Source of the DNA: Oryzias latipes | Lineage: Eukaryota > Chordata > Actinopteri > Beloniformes > Adrianichthyidae | Assembly: GCF_002234675.1 (NCBI RefSeq) | Contig: NC_019875.2 | Span: forward strand, 22,748,299 to 22,812,298 | Length of the DNA: 64,000 bases | Direction: 5' to 3' | In this document: positions 23,532 to 35,674 of the stretch, one piece after another | Numbering within the stretch: the first letter of the stretch is position 1 | Layout of the letters: each line of letters begins with the position of its first letter | Translations under genes and position numbers: made by a program | Notes under the pieces: model-generated | Told to the model about the DNA's origin: nothing | Seen by the model: only the letters and a program-made list of their open reading frames with translations | Databases searched by the model: none

Positions 23532-25186
23532 GGTCCAGGTCAGTGTGAGTGAGCCCTGCAGAGAACAGGGAGGCACAGTCAGAGAGGTGTGTCATCAGTG
23601 ATCCTGGCCTTTTTATGACTAGAAAAAACATCAAAATGATGGGAATGAGACGAAATTTGATCTGTTAACAAATCCAATAAAAAGACCAGAAAATCTGGGC
23701 TGAACTTCTTTTCTGTCACAAAATTGTAAACATATTCATCCTTTTAAACAAATAACTCTAAAAGTGTTTTAGTGTAATTGTTTTAATACTTTTCTTTTTT
23801 TTTAGTTTGATATAAATATTATTTTATTTTATTTTTTTACACATGAAGCATGCCATGTTACACTATCGGCTAATGTTTACATTTCAATGAAATAAAGAAC
23901 ATTTGTGTAAAAAAAATTCAACCTTTTGTTCCATAACTAATCTTTCTCCATCCATCCAATTAATTGATCTGTTGCTCACTTATTTAGACTAGAATTTTAA
24001 CAGTATAACTTTAAAATAATAATTTTGACCAAAAATTGTTTTGAATTTTTATTTTCCTTTGGTTTGATCGATTAAAATGAGTAAAAAATGACTGATAATA
24101 CATTGAAAATGTTTATCTTTTTCTTCCATTTAACTTGTTTTATTCTAAAATATGAATGGAACACTAGCAAACTTTTAGCGTGCAACGTGAAATCTCTTTT
24201 GACAGGTTGCTGGTTGAATTCCACTGCCTTCAAATGTCTGTGACGAAAACAGTTTCCATTGCACCTGCCGTGATACAAATGTGAGTCTTCTCCTTCTGTG
24301 GGGTGACCACCGTGATGTGCAGCTTGTGCGACGTCAGGCCGCTCTGCTCTCACATGCGGATTCCACACACTCTCACTCCAAGAGTCATCTTTATATAAGG
24401 GTTCAGGAAAACCTCCAGCCATGAGAGAAATGAAGCTTCAAATGGCAAGACAGTGCAGAGACTGTTTGCTGTGACAGCTTGTTTTACTGTCATGAGTGTG
24501 CCAACGTTTCTGTCTCTTTTGGTCACGCAGACAGAGCAACCAGAATTCTAAAATATTTGTTGCAGTTCTCTAAGCATCACTCAAGTTGGAGGTTTTTTTT
24601 AATTGAGTTTGTTTTTATTATTCCTGTTTTATTTTCTGAAAAACTTGCCATAAAAATATACTAATACTTATGCCTTTCAGCTCTGATGGCAGACTTTTGA
24701 GGGTTAAAAAGTCTTTAATCATGTGAGATCCAGATGTTTTTTTTGACCCGCTGATGCTGCCTCCATCTTTGCAAATACCTTGTTAAAAGGAGCGGGGCAG
24801 GGGGATTACAGCATGTCACCCTGACGTGTGAGAGGATGACGATGATGAAGTGCACCAGATGCGCGCGGTAGTTCTCGGTGTGTGCTGGATGTGCTTCCCC
24901 CCGCTTTGAGCGGAGTGACTACAGCGATGCGCTGCAGCCGGCGGCGCTCAGCATCAGCATCAGCACCAGCAGCATCCTCCTCTGGTCACTGAAGACATTC
25001 CAAGCAGGGCTGCCCCAGGGCTCCGCGCGCGCCTGCCGGAGATAATCACATGTACCGGACATATGGAAGCTGAAGTCATCCCTCAAACACATCCCAGACC
25101 ACAGTCGGCTGGGCAGCTTACATAATAAAATAGTGGCTCTGTAAATCCACGCGCGGAGGTCAGGGGAAGTCAGAAAAGAGACTCAC

Positions 25187-25300
25187 CCGGTGGTGGAGTC
25201 GGTTTGAGGCGGTCCGCAGGCAGCCTTCCCCGTCTGCATACTTCAATTTGGGCTTCAAATAGAGTGTAGTTATGAATGAAAGCGCACACGATTGGACACA
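25187..25300 (-). promoter_or_regulatory. cbarp: probable cbarp first (untranslated) exon and promoter region
   Basis: A strong donor (CCACCGG|gtgagtct on the minus strand, exon edge at 25187) follows a GC-richer stretch about 1.65 kb upstream of the coding ATG. No start codon here is in frame with the next coding exon, so it would be 5' UTR. The GC- and CpG-rich zone extends over roughly 24.8-25.5 kb. Confidence 0.5.
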
Positions 25301-25529
25301 CCCACCGCCCGTTCCTGCTGCGCCATGTGACCACTGTCTTTTTTTTTTCGTGCGCGTGTGAGGATGCGAGCTGGAGGAAAAAGCCCCGCTGTAGTTAAAA
25401 ATGCGTCCTCACACCAAAACATATTCATTTATGCTGCAATCAGGAAGTGTTCGAGTCCGAATATTTATTCCAAAACAAATTATGCACAGACACGCGCGCG
25501 GGGGATAGTTATTGTAGTATTGATCCTTA

Positions 25530-25544
25530 CCACTAGGGGGCAAC
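25530..25544 (+). promoter_or_regulatory. CTCF-like motif
   Basis: CCACTAGGGGGCAAC matches 13 of the 14 positions of the CTCF core consensus CCASYAGRKGGCRS. It lies between the divergent cbarp and midnolin genes, where an insulator would make sense. This is sequence match only. Confidence 0.35.
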
Positions 25545-26074
25545 AATGCACTGCTGCTGTTCATGTGGTTTTGCATGCAGGTTCTGCTTTCTGCGTCCAT
25601 TTAGGTCCATTTTATTCGATTTCAGTCAAATGAATTTAAAGCATAACTGTAAATAGATGATTAATCAATTATTGAAAATTGTTAAAGTGATTGATTTCTA
25701 TTTATATTACTTCACTTGCTCCAAAAATTGAAAAAAATAACTCATGACACATAACATAATTTTGCACATATTTTAACTTTTGATACTTGATCAAATTTGG
25801 CAAAGAAAATTTTTGAAATACTGTTATGTTTATTTTACTGACATAGTATTATTTTTATTAATCATATACATGACTTTTATAAGTAACATACTCTGCGTAT
25901 ATTTTGGATAAATGATCTGCATTTGCCATGTTGATTTCTAAAAGTTATTTTACCATAATAATTTAAGTAATTCTTCTTTGTCATGTGCTTTATTGATACT
26001 TCAGGATTCTTAATTCTGTCTGATAAAAGCTAGGAACCGGATAATGATAAATCATGTCATAAAATGGTTACGGC

Positions 26075-26260
26075 ATAACAGGGAGGGATTATATAAGTTT
26101 GCTTCCTTCCACTCCCTTTCAAGCAATATTATTAATATGTCTTATTATTCTAAGTTTGATTCATCATTGTATGAATGAGTAACTGATGATGGTATTGTTG
26201 TTGTGTATTATTCTTATTTGATTGCTTGAAATAAACCATTTCAAATCAAGTCAAATATAT
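26075..26260 (+). repeat. LINE 3'-end fragment (L1-like tail)
   Basis: gggagggattatataagtttgcttccttcc followed by a T-rich part and ttgcttgaaataaaccattTCAAATCAA resembles the 3' end of fish L1-type elements as I recall them. The rest of 25.6-29.3 kb is AT-rich with no recognisable gene. Confidence 0.45.
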
Positions 26261-29200
26261 CACGTGCGTGTCTCACTGTTTGCCCTCAATTACGACTAAT
26301 AAACTACCCTTCAACACCCCTTCAATAAACATTAACACACTAATGTGATATCCAACACTCTGGGGTCTAGTTAACATCTTTTGTACTTTACTGTCACCAT
26401 TTTTTGCTCATTATTTTCACAGAAATCAATAAACCAAATGAACTAAACTTTCAAGCTCTGACTCTATTTTGTGAGAGGCAGAAAATCTAGACAACACCTG
26501 CGACAAATCCAGACAAAAAGATGCTTGTAAACAATATATTTTATTTCTCTTTCCTGTAAATGAAATGTATTTTTTCGGCATTATGTAGATCTTCTATGGG
26601 GTTATTTTAAAGCGTTTTTGATCTTCCAACAGCCTTATTGTAAATGTCTGCACCTCACATTTGGATAGAATCTGCTACTACAGGCCATCGTTTGATTTTT
26701 AGTAGGTTTGTGTCCAGGAGCAACAGATTTTCACGTGAACGTTAAGGATGCTTGGCACACGCATGATCAAAAACCTTTGGAGGAGTGAAAATATTCATTC
26801 CAGAAACAGTCACAGGACACCCAAATGGTAGAAGTTTGATGATGAGGAAAAAAAGTGGGGTGGTAGGCGTTTTTTAATCATAATGTCACCCTGAGTCTAA
26901 AGATGTTCCTTCACAATTTTGAGCCAGGTATTGATGTTTTTAGACATAACAGAATATAAATGTTTAACCTCCCTAGTAACAGTAAGATTATGTGTGCAAA
27001 GGAGTAAAAAATAAGTGCAATAGCACGTCTCTCTTGACCTTTAACGCTCTGTATGCGGCCGGGCTACAGGAGGGGAGGGCAATCTTTAAAACTGGTCTTA
27101 AGTCTTTTTCCAACAATCCCAGAAATCCTCAGACTCACAGGAGGGTCTTGAGGAGAATGAGTCATCATTTTCACGCAGACTCTGGCTCTGATGTCATCTA
27201 TGTGGGATCTTGATGACAGAAACTGATAATAGATGGAAATCATCGTTGCAGAGGTGCACATTAGAACATTTTTTTTGTGAAACCACAGGATCAGACTTGT
27301 GCGAGTAAAATTTTAAATTTCAGTTCAGATGAAAATAACAAAGCTGTTTTTTTTTAGTTTTTTTTTTTACATTCTTTGTAAACATTAGACAACGCATCTT
27401 TTGTGTCATGAGATCTCAGGTCCATGCTCATTTGTCCTGAAATTTCTCAGGATGCTGAGGTGAGACATACCACAGGATCTGGAAAATGATGCAAGACGAT
27501 GCTGAGCAGGGGCAGGAGGACTACGGGGAAGATGGGGTAGTGCAGTGTTTGTGTGTTGCTGGGCTGTTGACGTCAGAGCTGCGTCGGTGCACAGTCTGAA
27601 AAGTACATCCTGTCGAATTGTTCACACGGAGGCTCGAAGAAGCCTGAACTGTCTCGCTCATCTCAGCAAAAAGCCAGAGTGACAGAAAGAGAGGAGACAG
27701 AAGCTGAGGGGGAGGAAATCACACCAACTTCACGTTTGAAGAGGGAAGACTGAGGAATTCCTTGGTGATTCCAGGGAAGATTAGCCAAAAAATGTACATT
27801 TTAAGGGGTTCAGTTGGGATTTACTTGTGTTTATGTGATCAAGGACAGATTTAAGTTGTCTCTTATGTGGGTTTTGAAACAGCTTTGAAAAGGAGAGATG
27901 GAGGTAGTTTTTACACACTGCAGGTGTTTTTAAAATGGAGGAGACTCGAGCTGACGACGCTGTCTGCATTTAGAAGTGACCTGAATGAAGGCGTGGAATG
28001 ATGCATAAGGGACGGTGGTGACACGGGGAACAAAGCAGGGGGGAGATGGTGGTGCAGCTATTTTTAGCTATTGTGAGGAGGCCCTTCGACTACTTCCTAC
28101 GTCACATTTTTACTCCAGGTCGTTTCTCTTCATGACAGGCGCAGCCCCGGATACTGCTGTGCAACGGAGGGTTGAGATGAATACCAAACAGCCAAAGCTG
28201 TGAGGGACTGCAGAGGAGTGGGTGTTTTCTATGAGCATCTCCTCCCACAGACTCCTGAACAAAGTCAGTGATTCATGTGAGCGCATGCAATGTGTTCCCC
28301 TGTTGTGACTAAAATACATGCTGGAGCAGAACTCTGAAACTGACATTTATTTAGAACAAAAGCTAAAAATATGTTTTCTTGTTTTTTTAAATGAAGCGCC
28401 TTAAAATCATGTTTAGAAGTTTATGGAGACTCCCCACTTTACAAATTGTATGTGTGTTTTTCATAAAGACTGTGAAAATGTGAGGATGTTTCCTAACCTT
28501 GTATGTCCAAAATGTAGCTAGGTAATTTACACATTTTTTCAATTTAATTTTGCTGTTTTGTTTTTGCTGAATTTGCAAAACACGACAAAATGATAATAGT
28601 AATATGCATATAATATAATAATAATAACGTTTTTCAATCCTTGCATTGCAAAAGCAAAGATTTTATGTGGGGGTGGTTTTAAAAATACATTTAAATCAAT
28701 ATTTTAATTTCAATTCCTTAGATTGACAAAGGATTTTTCCGTCAAAGCAATTCATTGTTTTTCTGCTAATAATTTTTATTGCTGGAAATCTTACTTTCCA
28801 GCAGTAAAAGTTCCATAAATTTTCAGTTTGGATCATAAAGCAATGTGAAAACTGTTTTTATGACGAAACAATAACCTTTTATTTAAAAAGACAGTGAGAA
28901 ATAAATTTACTCTAAGTAAGATCCCATAAAATCAATGAATTTGTGGCTCAAGCTGAACTAGTTCAGACATTATACTGTGCGTTTTGAACATTTAAAGGGA
29001 AATGTATTTATAAAAATGTTTTTCATTACCTACTAAATAAATGTTTTCTGTATAGGACTAACAACATAACCATGTAATTTTATACTTTAAAAAACAGTGA
29101 TTTGTTCTTCAGTTTTCATTATTTAGATCCTATTTTAGGAAGTTAGAAAGATTTTATACTTTAGCAAGAAATCTAACTTCATCATATATCTTTCTGTATT

Positions 29201-29369
29201 TTTTTTTTTAGTAAAAGTTTAATTTTAAACATCATAAAAGGACATCCAAAAAACAGCAATCTGCGTTGAGGTGAGCATAGCACAAACCGGGGTGGAGTCA
29301 AGTTAGTGTGAGATGGGAGGGTTGGAGTTTATGATTGGACGAGCGAGACCCAGTTTTTGGTGTGGCTTT

Positions 29370-30031
29370 TGCTGATTGGCTGATCACGCCTGCGTGGGCG
29401 GGGCTTCCTCCTTGACTTTACTACGCTGGTGGAGCTTCTGCTAAAGACGGACCGTAAATGTTTTCTGCATCCTTTGTTTGGTTTCTTGGAGGTTAACACG
29501 GCGGATGAGGCGGAGCAGAGTCGAAGAATAAAACAGAAAAACAATCCCAGCAGCTAGAATAAGTTTTTTTTTAACCGATAAGAGCCACAAGTCCAGGACA
29601 GAAGCAGCATCGGACCCCCTCGCTTCTTCACCTCCTTCCCCCTCCTCCTCCTCCTCCTGTGAGAATCCGATACGGTTGTTCATTACCCCGACAGCCAGCA
29701 GCTCTGATTATCCCCCCCACCCCACCCAAAGAGAGACTGTGGAGGACACGCATCCACGAACACGAATCCCACTCATGCATAGAGACAGACAGGCAAGTGC
29801 TTTCCTGCTGCTGCATGTTTGCACGGAGCGCCGCGCGAGGCTCCTATTTTTGTGAATGGATGGAGTCCTCAGGTGTATCAGTGAGGGTTCAAGACACCTG
29901 AGCGGAGGGACACTGTTCAAACGGAATCTCAGAAATCCTAGCATTCATCATCACAGCTGATTTAGCCGTGGAAAGGCGCGTGCACATCTACAAACTCTAC
30001 TCAGACTTGAACTGTTTTGATTGTGTTGCAG
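29370..30031 (+). promoter_or_regulatory. midnolin promoter and 5' UTR region
   Basis: GC-richer stretch with an inverted CCAAT box (gattggct near 29374), a GC box (gggcggggc near 29398) and a (TCC)n tract near 29640. An acceptor at the end of tgattgtgttgcag (to 30031) leads into the coding exon, so at least one untranslated exon lies in this interval. No ubiquitin-like-domain coding sequence was found here in any frame. Confidence 0.5.
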
Positions 30032-30058
30032 AGCTCATCAGACTGAGAGGACACCAAC

Positions 30059-33000
30059 ATGGATGCACTGGAGAGTTTATCAGACACACAGGTAAGTGCT
30101 TTACTCTACTTCATGTTTATTTTTCTAGATGTTCTCTTCGGTGACTCATTAAACGAGTCACATTGATGATCTCAAGCAAACCTGCGCACAACAAATTATG
30201 TCATCTGTGGAAACAAGGAAGTGAGCACTGCCAGTAACGCATGGATTCACCTCTACACAACATACCTTACTAATTTACTAGTAATAGCTATTACTACTAC
30301 TAGTAGTAGTAGTAATAGCTGTTTATATTTTTATGTTCCACAGTAAGATTTCTATTAAAGATCCACTCCGGGAAAATTCTTTTTGGTTTTTTTTAACATG
30401 TTCTTGTGGCATTTTTCCAAAAATTGATGACATATTTAAAGAAAGTGAGGCCTTAAATAGAATTTCTGAGTATTTCATTACTCAAATCATCAGGAGCAGA
30501 GGAAAAAGTAACACTTGCCATCTACAGAAGTTACAATCAAAGGGACTCAAGCACATCCACTTGCAGACAAATAGATCCATGTAGGTCTTTGTTTTCCTCC
30601 TCTGAGCTGACATTAGGGCTCAAAACTGGATAGCTCCAATATTCATCACCACTTTTGTTGCACCGGTAATGTTAGGTTGGGGGTGTGAGGGGCTGTAAGC
30701 TAGCGGGAGAGTGCATAAACAAAGGGATGATGGGAAAGGGGAGCAGGCTTACTCCCCGCCCACAAGCCAGAGGCAAATTTCAGATGACCTACTGACGCTC
30801 TGCAGAAACTGTGTCCTAGAAAACAACGCTGATTTTTCGATTTAACAACGGCACAATCAAAATACCACTGGGAACGCTTTTACAATAGATGAAAAGATGA
30901 TCGGAGTGGGTCTTCAAATGTTTCTGTGATTAATATCCATTATTGACAGCCCCTCTTTGATATCAATGTGAACATAAAGATTAGTAAAAATGCACTTCTC
31001 TTCTTTGGCTGATTGTTTAACAGATGGAGGACTTCCTTTCTGGACGCTCCTCCCTGACCCTCACGCTTGGACTTGGTGCCCACACCATGCATGTGCAGCT
31101 GCAGCTGTCTGCGCAGGATGTGAAGAAGCTGCAGCAGGACAGGGATTCAAAGCCGCTGTGTGGCTCTGAACTCAAAACTGACGCTCCGACATCTGACAGC
31201 GCCCATTCCTCCTTTAGAGGATCCAGTACCTCACAGACTTCCTCTCCAGCTCTGCTCCAGACTGACCTCACATCCTCTGTCCAGAGTACTCAGAGACTCA
31301 AGCGTACCGTGAACCCAACAAATCGAGTTCCACCTGGGAACCTTTGTGGTCCCTCATCTGAGGTTCAGTCCCACTCTGCGCCCTCGCTACCTTCAGCGTT
31401 TCCATTTGCCAGCTGTCCGGCTGGAAATGCTCCAGTCTGCTCTGCTGGACACGGCGGCTCGGACCCGAGGCCTCAGAGCCCGAGACCAGCCTCCACGGTG
31501 TCAGAGGTCAGCCATAGATAGAGCCATCAACACGCCATACAAAAGCATGATCAAATGTTATGTTTGAGTTGCAGTGTGATTCGAAAATAAGCATTTGTTG
31601 TTTTTGTTGCAGGTGGGTGTTAATGGGATGGAGTCTCAGCCGTCAGGGGCAGTCATAGAAAGCTTGGTGAATGATTGTCCAGGTGTCGTCTCTGGGACTT
31701 TTTCAGGTCAGTGGAGGAGACCGCGCCCCTTCTGGTATATGTAACCCATAAAATCAACTAAATAAAGACTGTAAAGACAAGAGTACAACACAAGTTTGCA
31801 ATTATCATGCCACTTTTTATTAGAATGAAACGCATTTAGTAGAAATCTCATCAGCAATTTTTGTCTTCCATCAGGGACTCTGTCGTCTTGCAGTCAGAGT
31901 CATCCTCGACGTGGCGTCGCCATCATTCTTCAAATCCTCAACGATCTCCTCATAGCAGCCCACCGACACCAGAGGGCTCTAACTCCTCCTTTTCCTCCCA
32001 GCTCTGCGGTCGGCCAACTCACCACAGAGGAGGCCCGCAAGAAAAGAAGGAGGCTGCCGACAAAGAAGAGAGTGTGTCACCATGGTAAAAACAGAAACCG
32101 AGGCAGTCCTGCTGGTTTACTGTGTAACTTTAATGTGTAACTGTTCACCTTCAGTCGGTGCTCCGAGATTCAGACAGGGAAGTGAAGCTGATCTCACGTG
32201 AGCAGAAAAATGTGATCGCTCCGGTTTTTCTGTTCACAAGAAAACAAAACCTGCTCTGATTACTTCATTAAAAAGAGATGGGGACTGCAATGAGAGGCCT
32301 AACTGATGTCATTCAGTGTTTTTGTTAGACTTGTGTGATCTAATCATCATGAATTTCCTTTCTTGTGATGCTGAATTAGTTGAAAATATTTATTGAGACA
32401 TACAATTAGCTGTTCTGTGGCATATTTTTCCCATTTTCCAACTAATTCAATGCATTTTAACATGAAATCATTAGCTTTTTTTTACAACTATAAACCTTTA
32501 CTAGATTTTTTAAAGGCTTATAGTCGTATTTTTGACTCAACTTCTATGAGCCCTGCAGAAGCCTGGTCTTAAAACTTTACATTTGATTTGTTTTAACCTT
32601 TGTTAAACAATGTACCAGTCGTTGAGAACCAGTTCTTGTTTACAGTGACAAACTGGATCTGTTTACGTGAAAAAGGCATCCGTGGGCCGCAAAACAAGTA
32701 AAACCTGCAGAACATGAGAGGTTCAGAACAGGGAAACACTGCTGTTAAATGAAATTTCACATGAAGTAAGCAAAGTGTTCTTAACTTTAGGCTGCAATGT
32801 TAATGAACATGTGGAGCCAAAAATATCAAATCAAGCATTAAGACATGCACAGGCACATGCAAAAAAGGTAATTTTACCTATATTTGTTGTGCATAAACTA
32901 CATGTGTTCTCCTGGCTTTGTTCTTTAATACACTCTTTCTCTCAATTCATCCTCAAGTGAAGCAAAGTTTAAATGTTTTATTCCCAAGCACTTTATCAGA

Positions 33001-33249
33001 TAAATTGATTATAAAATAATTAAAAATGTCTGATTTTAAATTTTTTGCTTGTCTAACAGGTTATTTTCTGTCTTCTATGCAGGCGATGAAAGCCGACCGC
33101 TTAACTCTGTAGCAGAAGAAAACCAAACCATGCATTGTAAGCTAGAACGCCTCCAGCTTTTGATGCGACAGAGGCGTCTTCGCAGAAGAACTCGCCAGAA
33201 CTCTCATCTCAACCAAACTACTTGTTGGTATCAGCATCAGCGCTCCTAA
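30059..33249 (+). CDS. midn: midnolin lacking the ubiquitin-like domain
   Basis: Midnolin delivers nuclear proteins, including immediate-early transcription factors, to the proteasome without ubiquitination. Coding exons: 30059-30091, 31024-31506, 31613-31706, 31875-32084, 33083-33249; 987 bp, 328 aa (human about 468). Residues 1-45 (MDALESLSDTQMEDFLSGRS then LTLTLGLGAHTMHVQLQL) match the first Catch segment. Residues about 185-232 (GAVIESLVNDCPGVVSGTFS, then IILQILNDLL) match the second. Residues 291-311 (HCKLERLQLLMRQRRLRRRT) match the C-terminal helix. Absent are the N-terminal ubiquitin-like domain and the long acidic tail. The first ATG has an in-frame TGA (30043-30045) 15 nt upstream in the same exon, so the short N terminus is not a missed start. 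It is probably a diverged teleost paralogue; the orthologue name is uncertain. Confidence 0.88.
30286..30320. repeat. perfect 17-bp-arm palindrome in midnolin intron 1
   Basis: AGCTATTACTACTACTA, one central G, then its exact inverted complement TAGTAGTAGTAATAGCT. It is built from TAC/TAG triplets. Confidence 0.95.
30355..30918 (+). mobile_element. TTAA-flanked MITE, family A, copy 2 (full length)
   Basis: Starts TTAAAGATCCACTCC and ends GGAGTGGGTCTTCAA; the ends are inverted copies of AAGAYCCACTCC and the right TTAA has decayed to TCAA. It is about 560 bp with no ORF for a transposase. It shares ordered blocks with copies at 11.6, 54.8 and 58.3 kb, such as acttgcagacaaatagatcc and gatagctccaatatt. 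It lies in midnolin intron 1. Confidence 0.8.
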
Positions 33250-33288
33250 CCTTCTGGAAGGGGAAGGTCCTCTCACTGTGCTGAGCTC

Positions 33289-33294
33289 AAATAA
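33289..33294 (+). terminator. midn: midnolin polyadenylation signal
   Basis: AATAAA 40 bp after the stop codon, which implies a very short 3' UTR. Confidence 0.6.
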
Positions 33295-33842
33295 AGAGGT
33301 CATTTAGTGTCGCACATTTCTGTCTCTGGTCCAATAGTTCCCAATGTGTGTCTTTGTTTGTAACCCAGGCTGGAAATATATTTAAAAAACACTGAACTGA
33401 GACTTAAATTTAGGCCTTAAATATGTTTGATGCATTGGAAATAATCTAGAAAATGTTTTTTATACACTGTCATCTCAGTAAAACTACAACTGTTGTGTCT
33501 TTGTGGGTTTGTAGTAAAGCCTTAGAGTTGTTGTAGTCTGGTTCCTCTGAAATAATGTTTTCTCAAAGGTCATAGTATTAGTTGTCCTTGAGTCTACACA
33601 AATCTTAACGTTTACAACTGTGTCTGAAAAAAGAAAACTTTTGTGTTTATGCATTTTTTTATGCTATTGCCTTAAATGTTTCTGTTTTCATGTACACTAT
33701 GGGTTTTCTCTGGGTATCCCTTTAAAATGATATAAACATTCAAAAGGTAGGCAAATAATGAATAAAAATAAAAGAAAACTGGAACTTTTTATGTCTTTTT
33801 TTTCCACTGGAGGAAGAAACAAAATGAAGGCCTGTCTGTTTA

Positions 33843-34511
33843 ATTCAATTCAATTTTATTTGTATAGCACAAATTCACAACAACAGTTGTCTCAATGGGC
33901 TTTGTATCGGTAAAGTTAAACATAAAATCAAAAGGATCATGAATACATAGAGTTCCATAGACTAAAATGAACTAACAAACTGACTAAGCTAGACTGGCAT
34001 CCCTGCCCGTAGACCCCCCTTCGCGGTAAGGAAAAACTCCTGAAAAAAACGGATTCCGGAAAAAACGAAGAAACCTCAGGGGTGCCCACATGAAGGAGGG
34101 ATCCTCCCCCAGGACGGACAGGCGATTTACCAGAACTCATAGAGAAGAACTACCTTATCTAACTCTACAACTACATATTTAAAGTCCAGCAGACGAAATT
34201 CATCCAGACGGAGTTGGGGGGACAGTCAGGGGCGCGAGTCGAGCCGGAGACAGGATCCACAGCCAGGTGTAGAAGCAGTAGTAGAGGCGAGCCAGAGACA
34301 AGGTACACGGTCAGGTACAGGAGCACGGATTAGCCAACTGGAATCTGGAAGCACTCCCACTCACCTGGAGGGGAGAGGGAAAGAAGGACAGTACATGAAT
34401 CGCACTGCACCAAACAGAGGCATGGAGAACTAAATTATGAATAATGATCAAGAATAGAGAGGAGAAGAAGGGTAGAAGCATAAAGAGGACAGAACCCCAA
34501 TGCATCATACT
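33843..34511 (+). repeat. interspersed fish repeat with 'tttatttgtatagcac' head
   Basis: Starts attcaattcaattttattt gtatagcac, continues with aaggaaaaactcctgaaaaa and agaaacctcaggggtgccca blocks, and runs to ccccaatgcatcatactagt. These blocks are widespread in fish genomes. No ORF is intact. The remainder of 33.3-35.5 kb is AT-rich with nothing recognisable. Confidence 0.6.
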
Positions 34512-35501
34512 AGTAAAAAAAAATGACTGTCATATGGTTCCTCAGGATTCAAGTTTGTTTTCTGAATTAGAAAATCTTTATCCTTAACATTTTCAGTGAA
34601 AAAAATTCTTAGCCTTTAAAATTTGGGTTGCTGTTTGGAAAAAATAAACCTTTGTTGTCTTATTTCCAACTCAAAAAGTGCACTCTGGCACAGGTTAGGA
34701 TGCAGCAGTAGATTATTTTGAATCTCTGTAAATGTTCTCAGCTTCAGGAATGCAGGAAAGTTAATGTAATTATTCAGTACCTAACTTCATCTGTTAGGTG
34801 GAGTCAGAGGATATGAATAAAACATGCATGTGTGAATATGAAAAAATGTGCTTTCAATATTTAGCTTTCTTAAACTGTTTCTTTTAAAATTCTTGTAGTT
34901 TTGAAAATGGCACATAATAAAATTTTATTTTCATAGATATATAAAATTTTGCTTTCAAGTGTGATCCTCAATGTCCAAAATGGAACAATCAGAAAATGGC
35001 ACGAATTCCCTTTTGATTATAAAATAGATTAGTTTGAAGTAAGTTATATATTGCTCTGCTAATAAATTCTACAAAAACGGTTTAAATTTTACAACTTTAA
35101 GAGACCCACGTTTTCTCCAAAAAATGTGGTTTAATTAAACAGAAAAGGCAAAAAAAGACGTATTTAACACATGCCGAACTTACAGCAGAAACATGTTTTG
35201 TTCAAAATACAAAAACGATCGTAACACTTAAGAGATGTATGAAAGCAAAAAGAAGCATACTAGCAAACTATAAAAGAAGCAAACTTTATTGTAAAATTCA
35301 AAAACAACAACCCAACAAAATAAACGACTTTTAACTTTGACTAGTAGGCAAGAGAAGGGTTTAAAATTGCTTTTCGAACAGTATTTTCTTTTGAGGGTTA
35401 AATGCCTTTTTCCTTACAGAACAACACGTGGGCTTAGTTTCGGTCTCTAAAATCTCTTTGTTTGGTGTCGTTTTCCGGGTCCAACCGCCAGAATTTCCTG
35501 A

Positions 35502-35515
35502 ACAGTAGGTGGCGG
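35502..35515 (+). promoter_or_regulatory. CTCF-like motif upstream of cirbp
   Basis: ACAGTAGGTGGCGG matches 13 of 14 core positions of CCASYAGRKGGCRS, about 85 bp upstream of the cirbp TATA box. Sequence match only. Confidence 0.3.
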
Positions 35516-35586
35516 TATTAGCCTTTAAAGTTACAATGCGGGATTTCAGAGCTCTAAACCACCATAGAAGAAGAAGATGCAGCTTG

Positions 35587-35674
35587 TATAAATACGAAGG
35601 ACCGTTCCCTCCCCCGCCATTTATCTGCATTGCAGCACCGTGCGTCTTTCTCTCCATCCCTTGTAAGGACAAAG
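35587..35674 (+). promoter_or_regulatory. cirbp: cirbp core promoter (TATA box) and first untranslated exon
   Basis: TATAAATA at 35587-35594 is followed about 25-30 bp later by a pyrimidine-rich start region (ttccctcccccgccatt) and an exon ending GGACAAAG|gtaatc at 35674, joined to the coding exon at 36318. CCCCCGCC at 35611-35618 differs by one base from the mild-cold response octamer TCCCCGCC described for mammalian CIRBP. Downstream, AAAATGGCG (about 35995) and CGCCATTTTG (about 36187) are YY1-like. Confidence 0.6.

Noticed and set aside
24072-24422. Minus-strand 116-codon ORF upstream of cbarp coding exons
   Set aside because: No family resemblance; the composition drifts to AT-rich intronic sequence and neither the ORF frame nor an alternative frame joins to the cbarp exons.
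24929-24985. Short minus-strand ORF starting MLLVLMLMLSAAGC, like a signal peptide for cbarp
   Set aside because: It ends in a stop after 18 codons and no donor joins it in frame to the exon with MSNDLPV; CBARP also does not need a cleaved signal peptide. It could be a leader uORF at most.
29131-29141. CCTATTTTAGG as a serum response element upstream of midnolin
   Set aside because: It has seven A/T between CC and GG instead of six, so it is not a proper CArG box.
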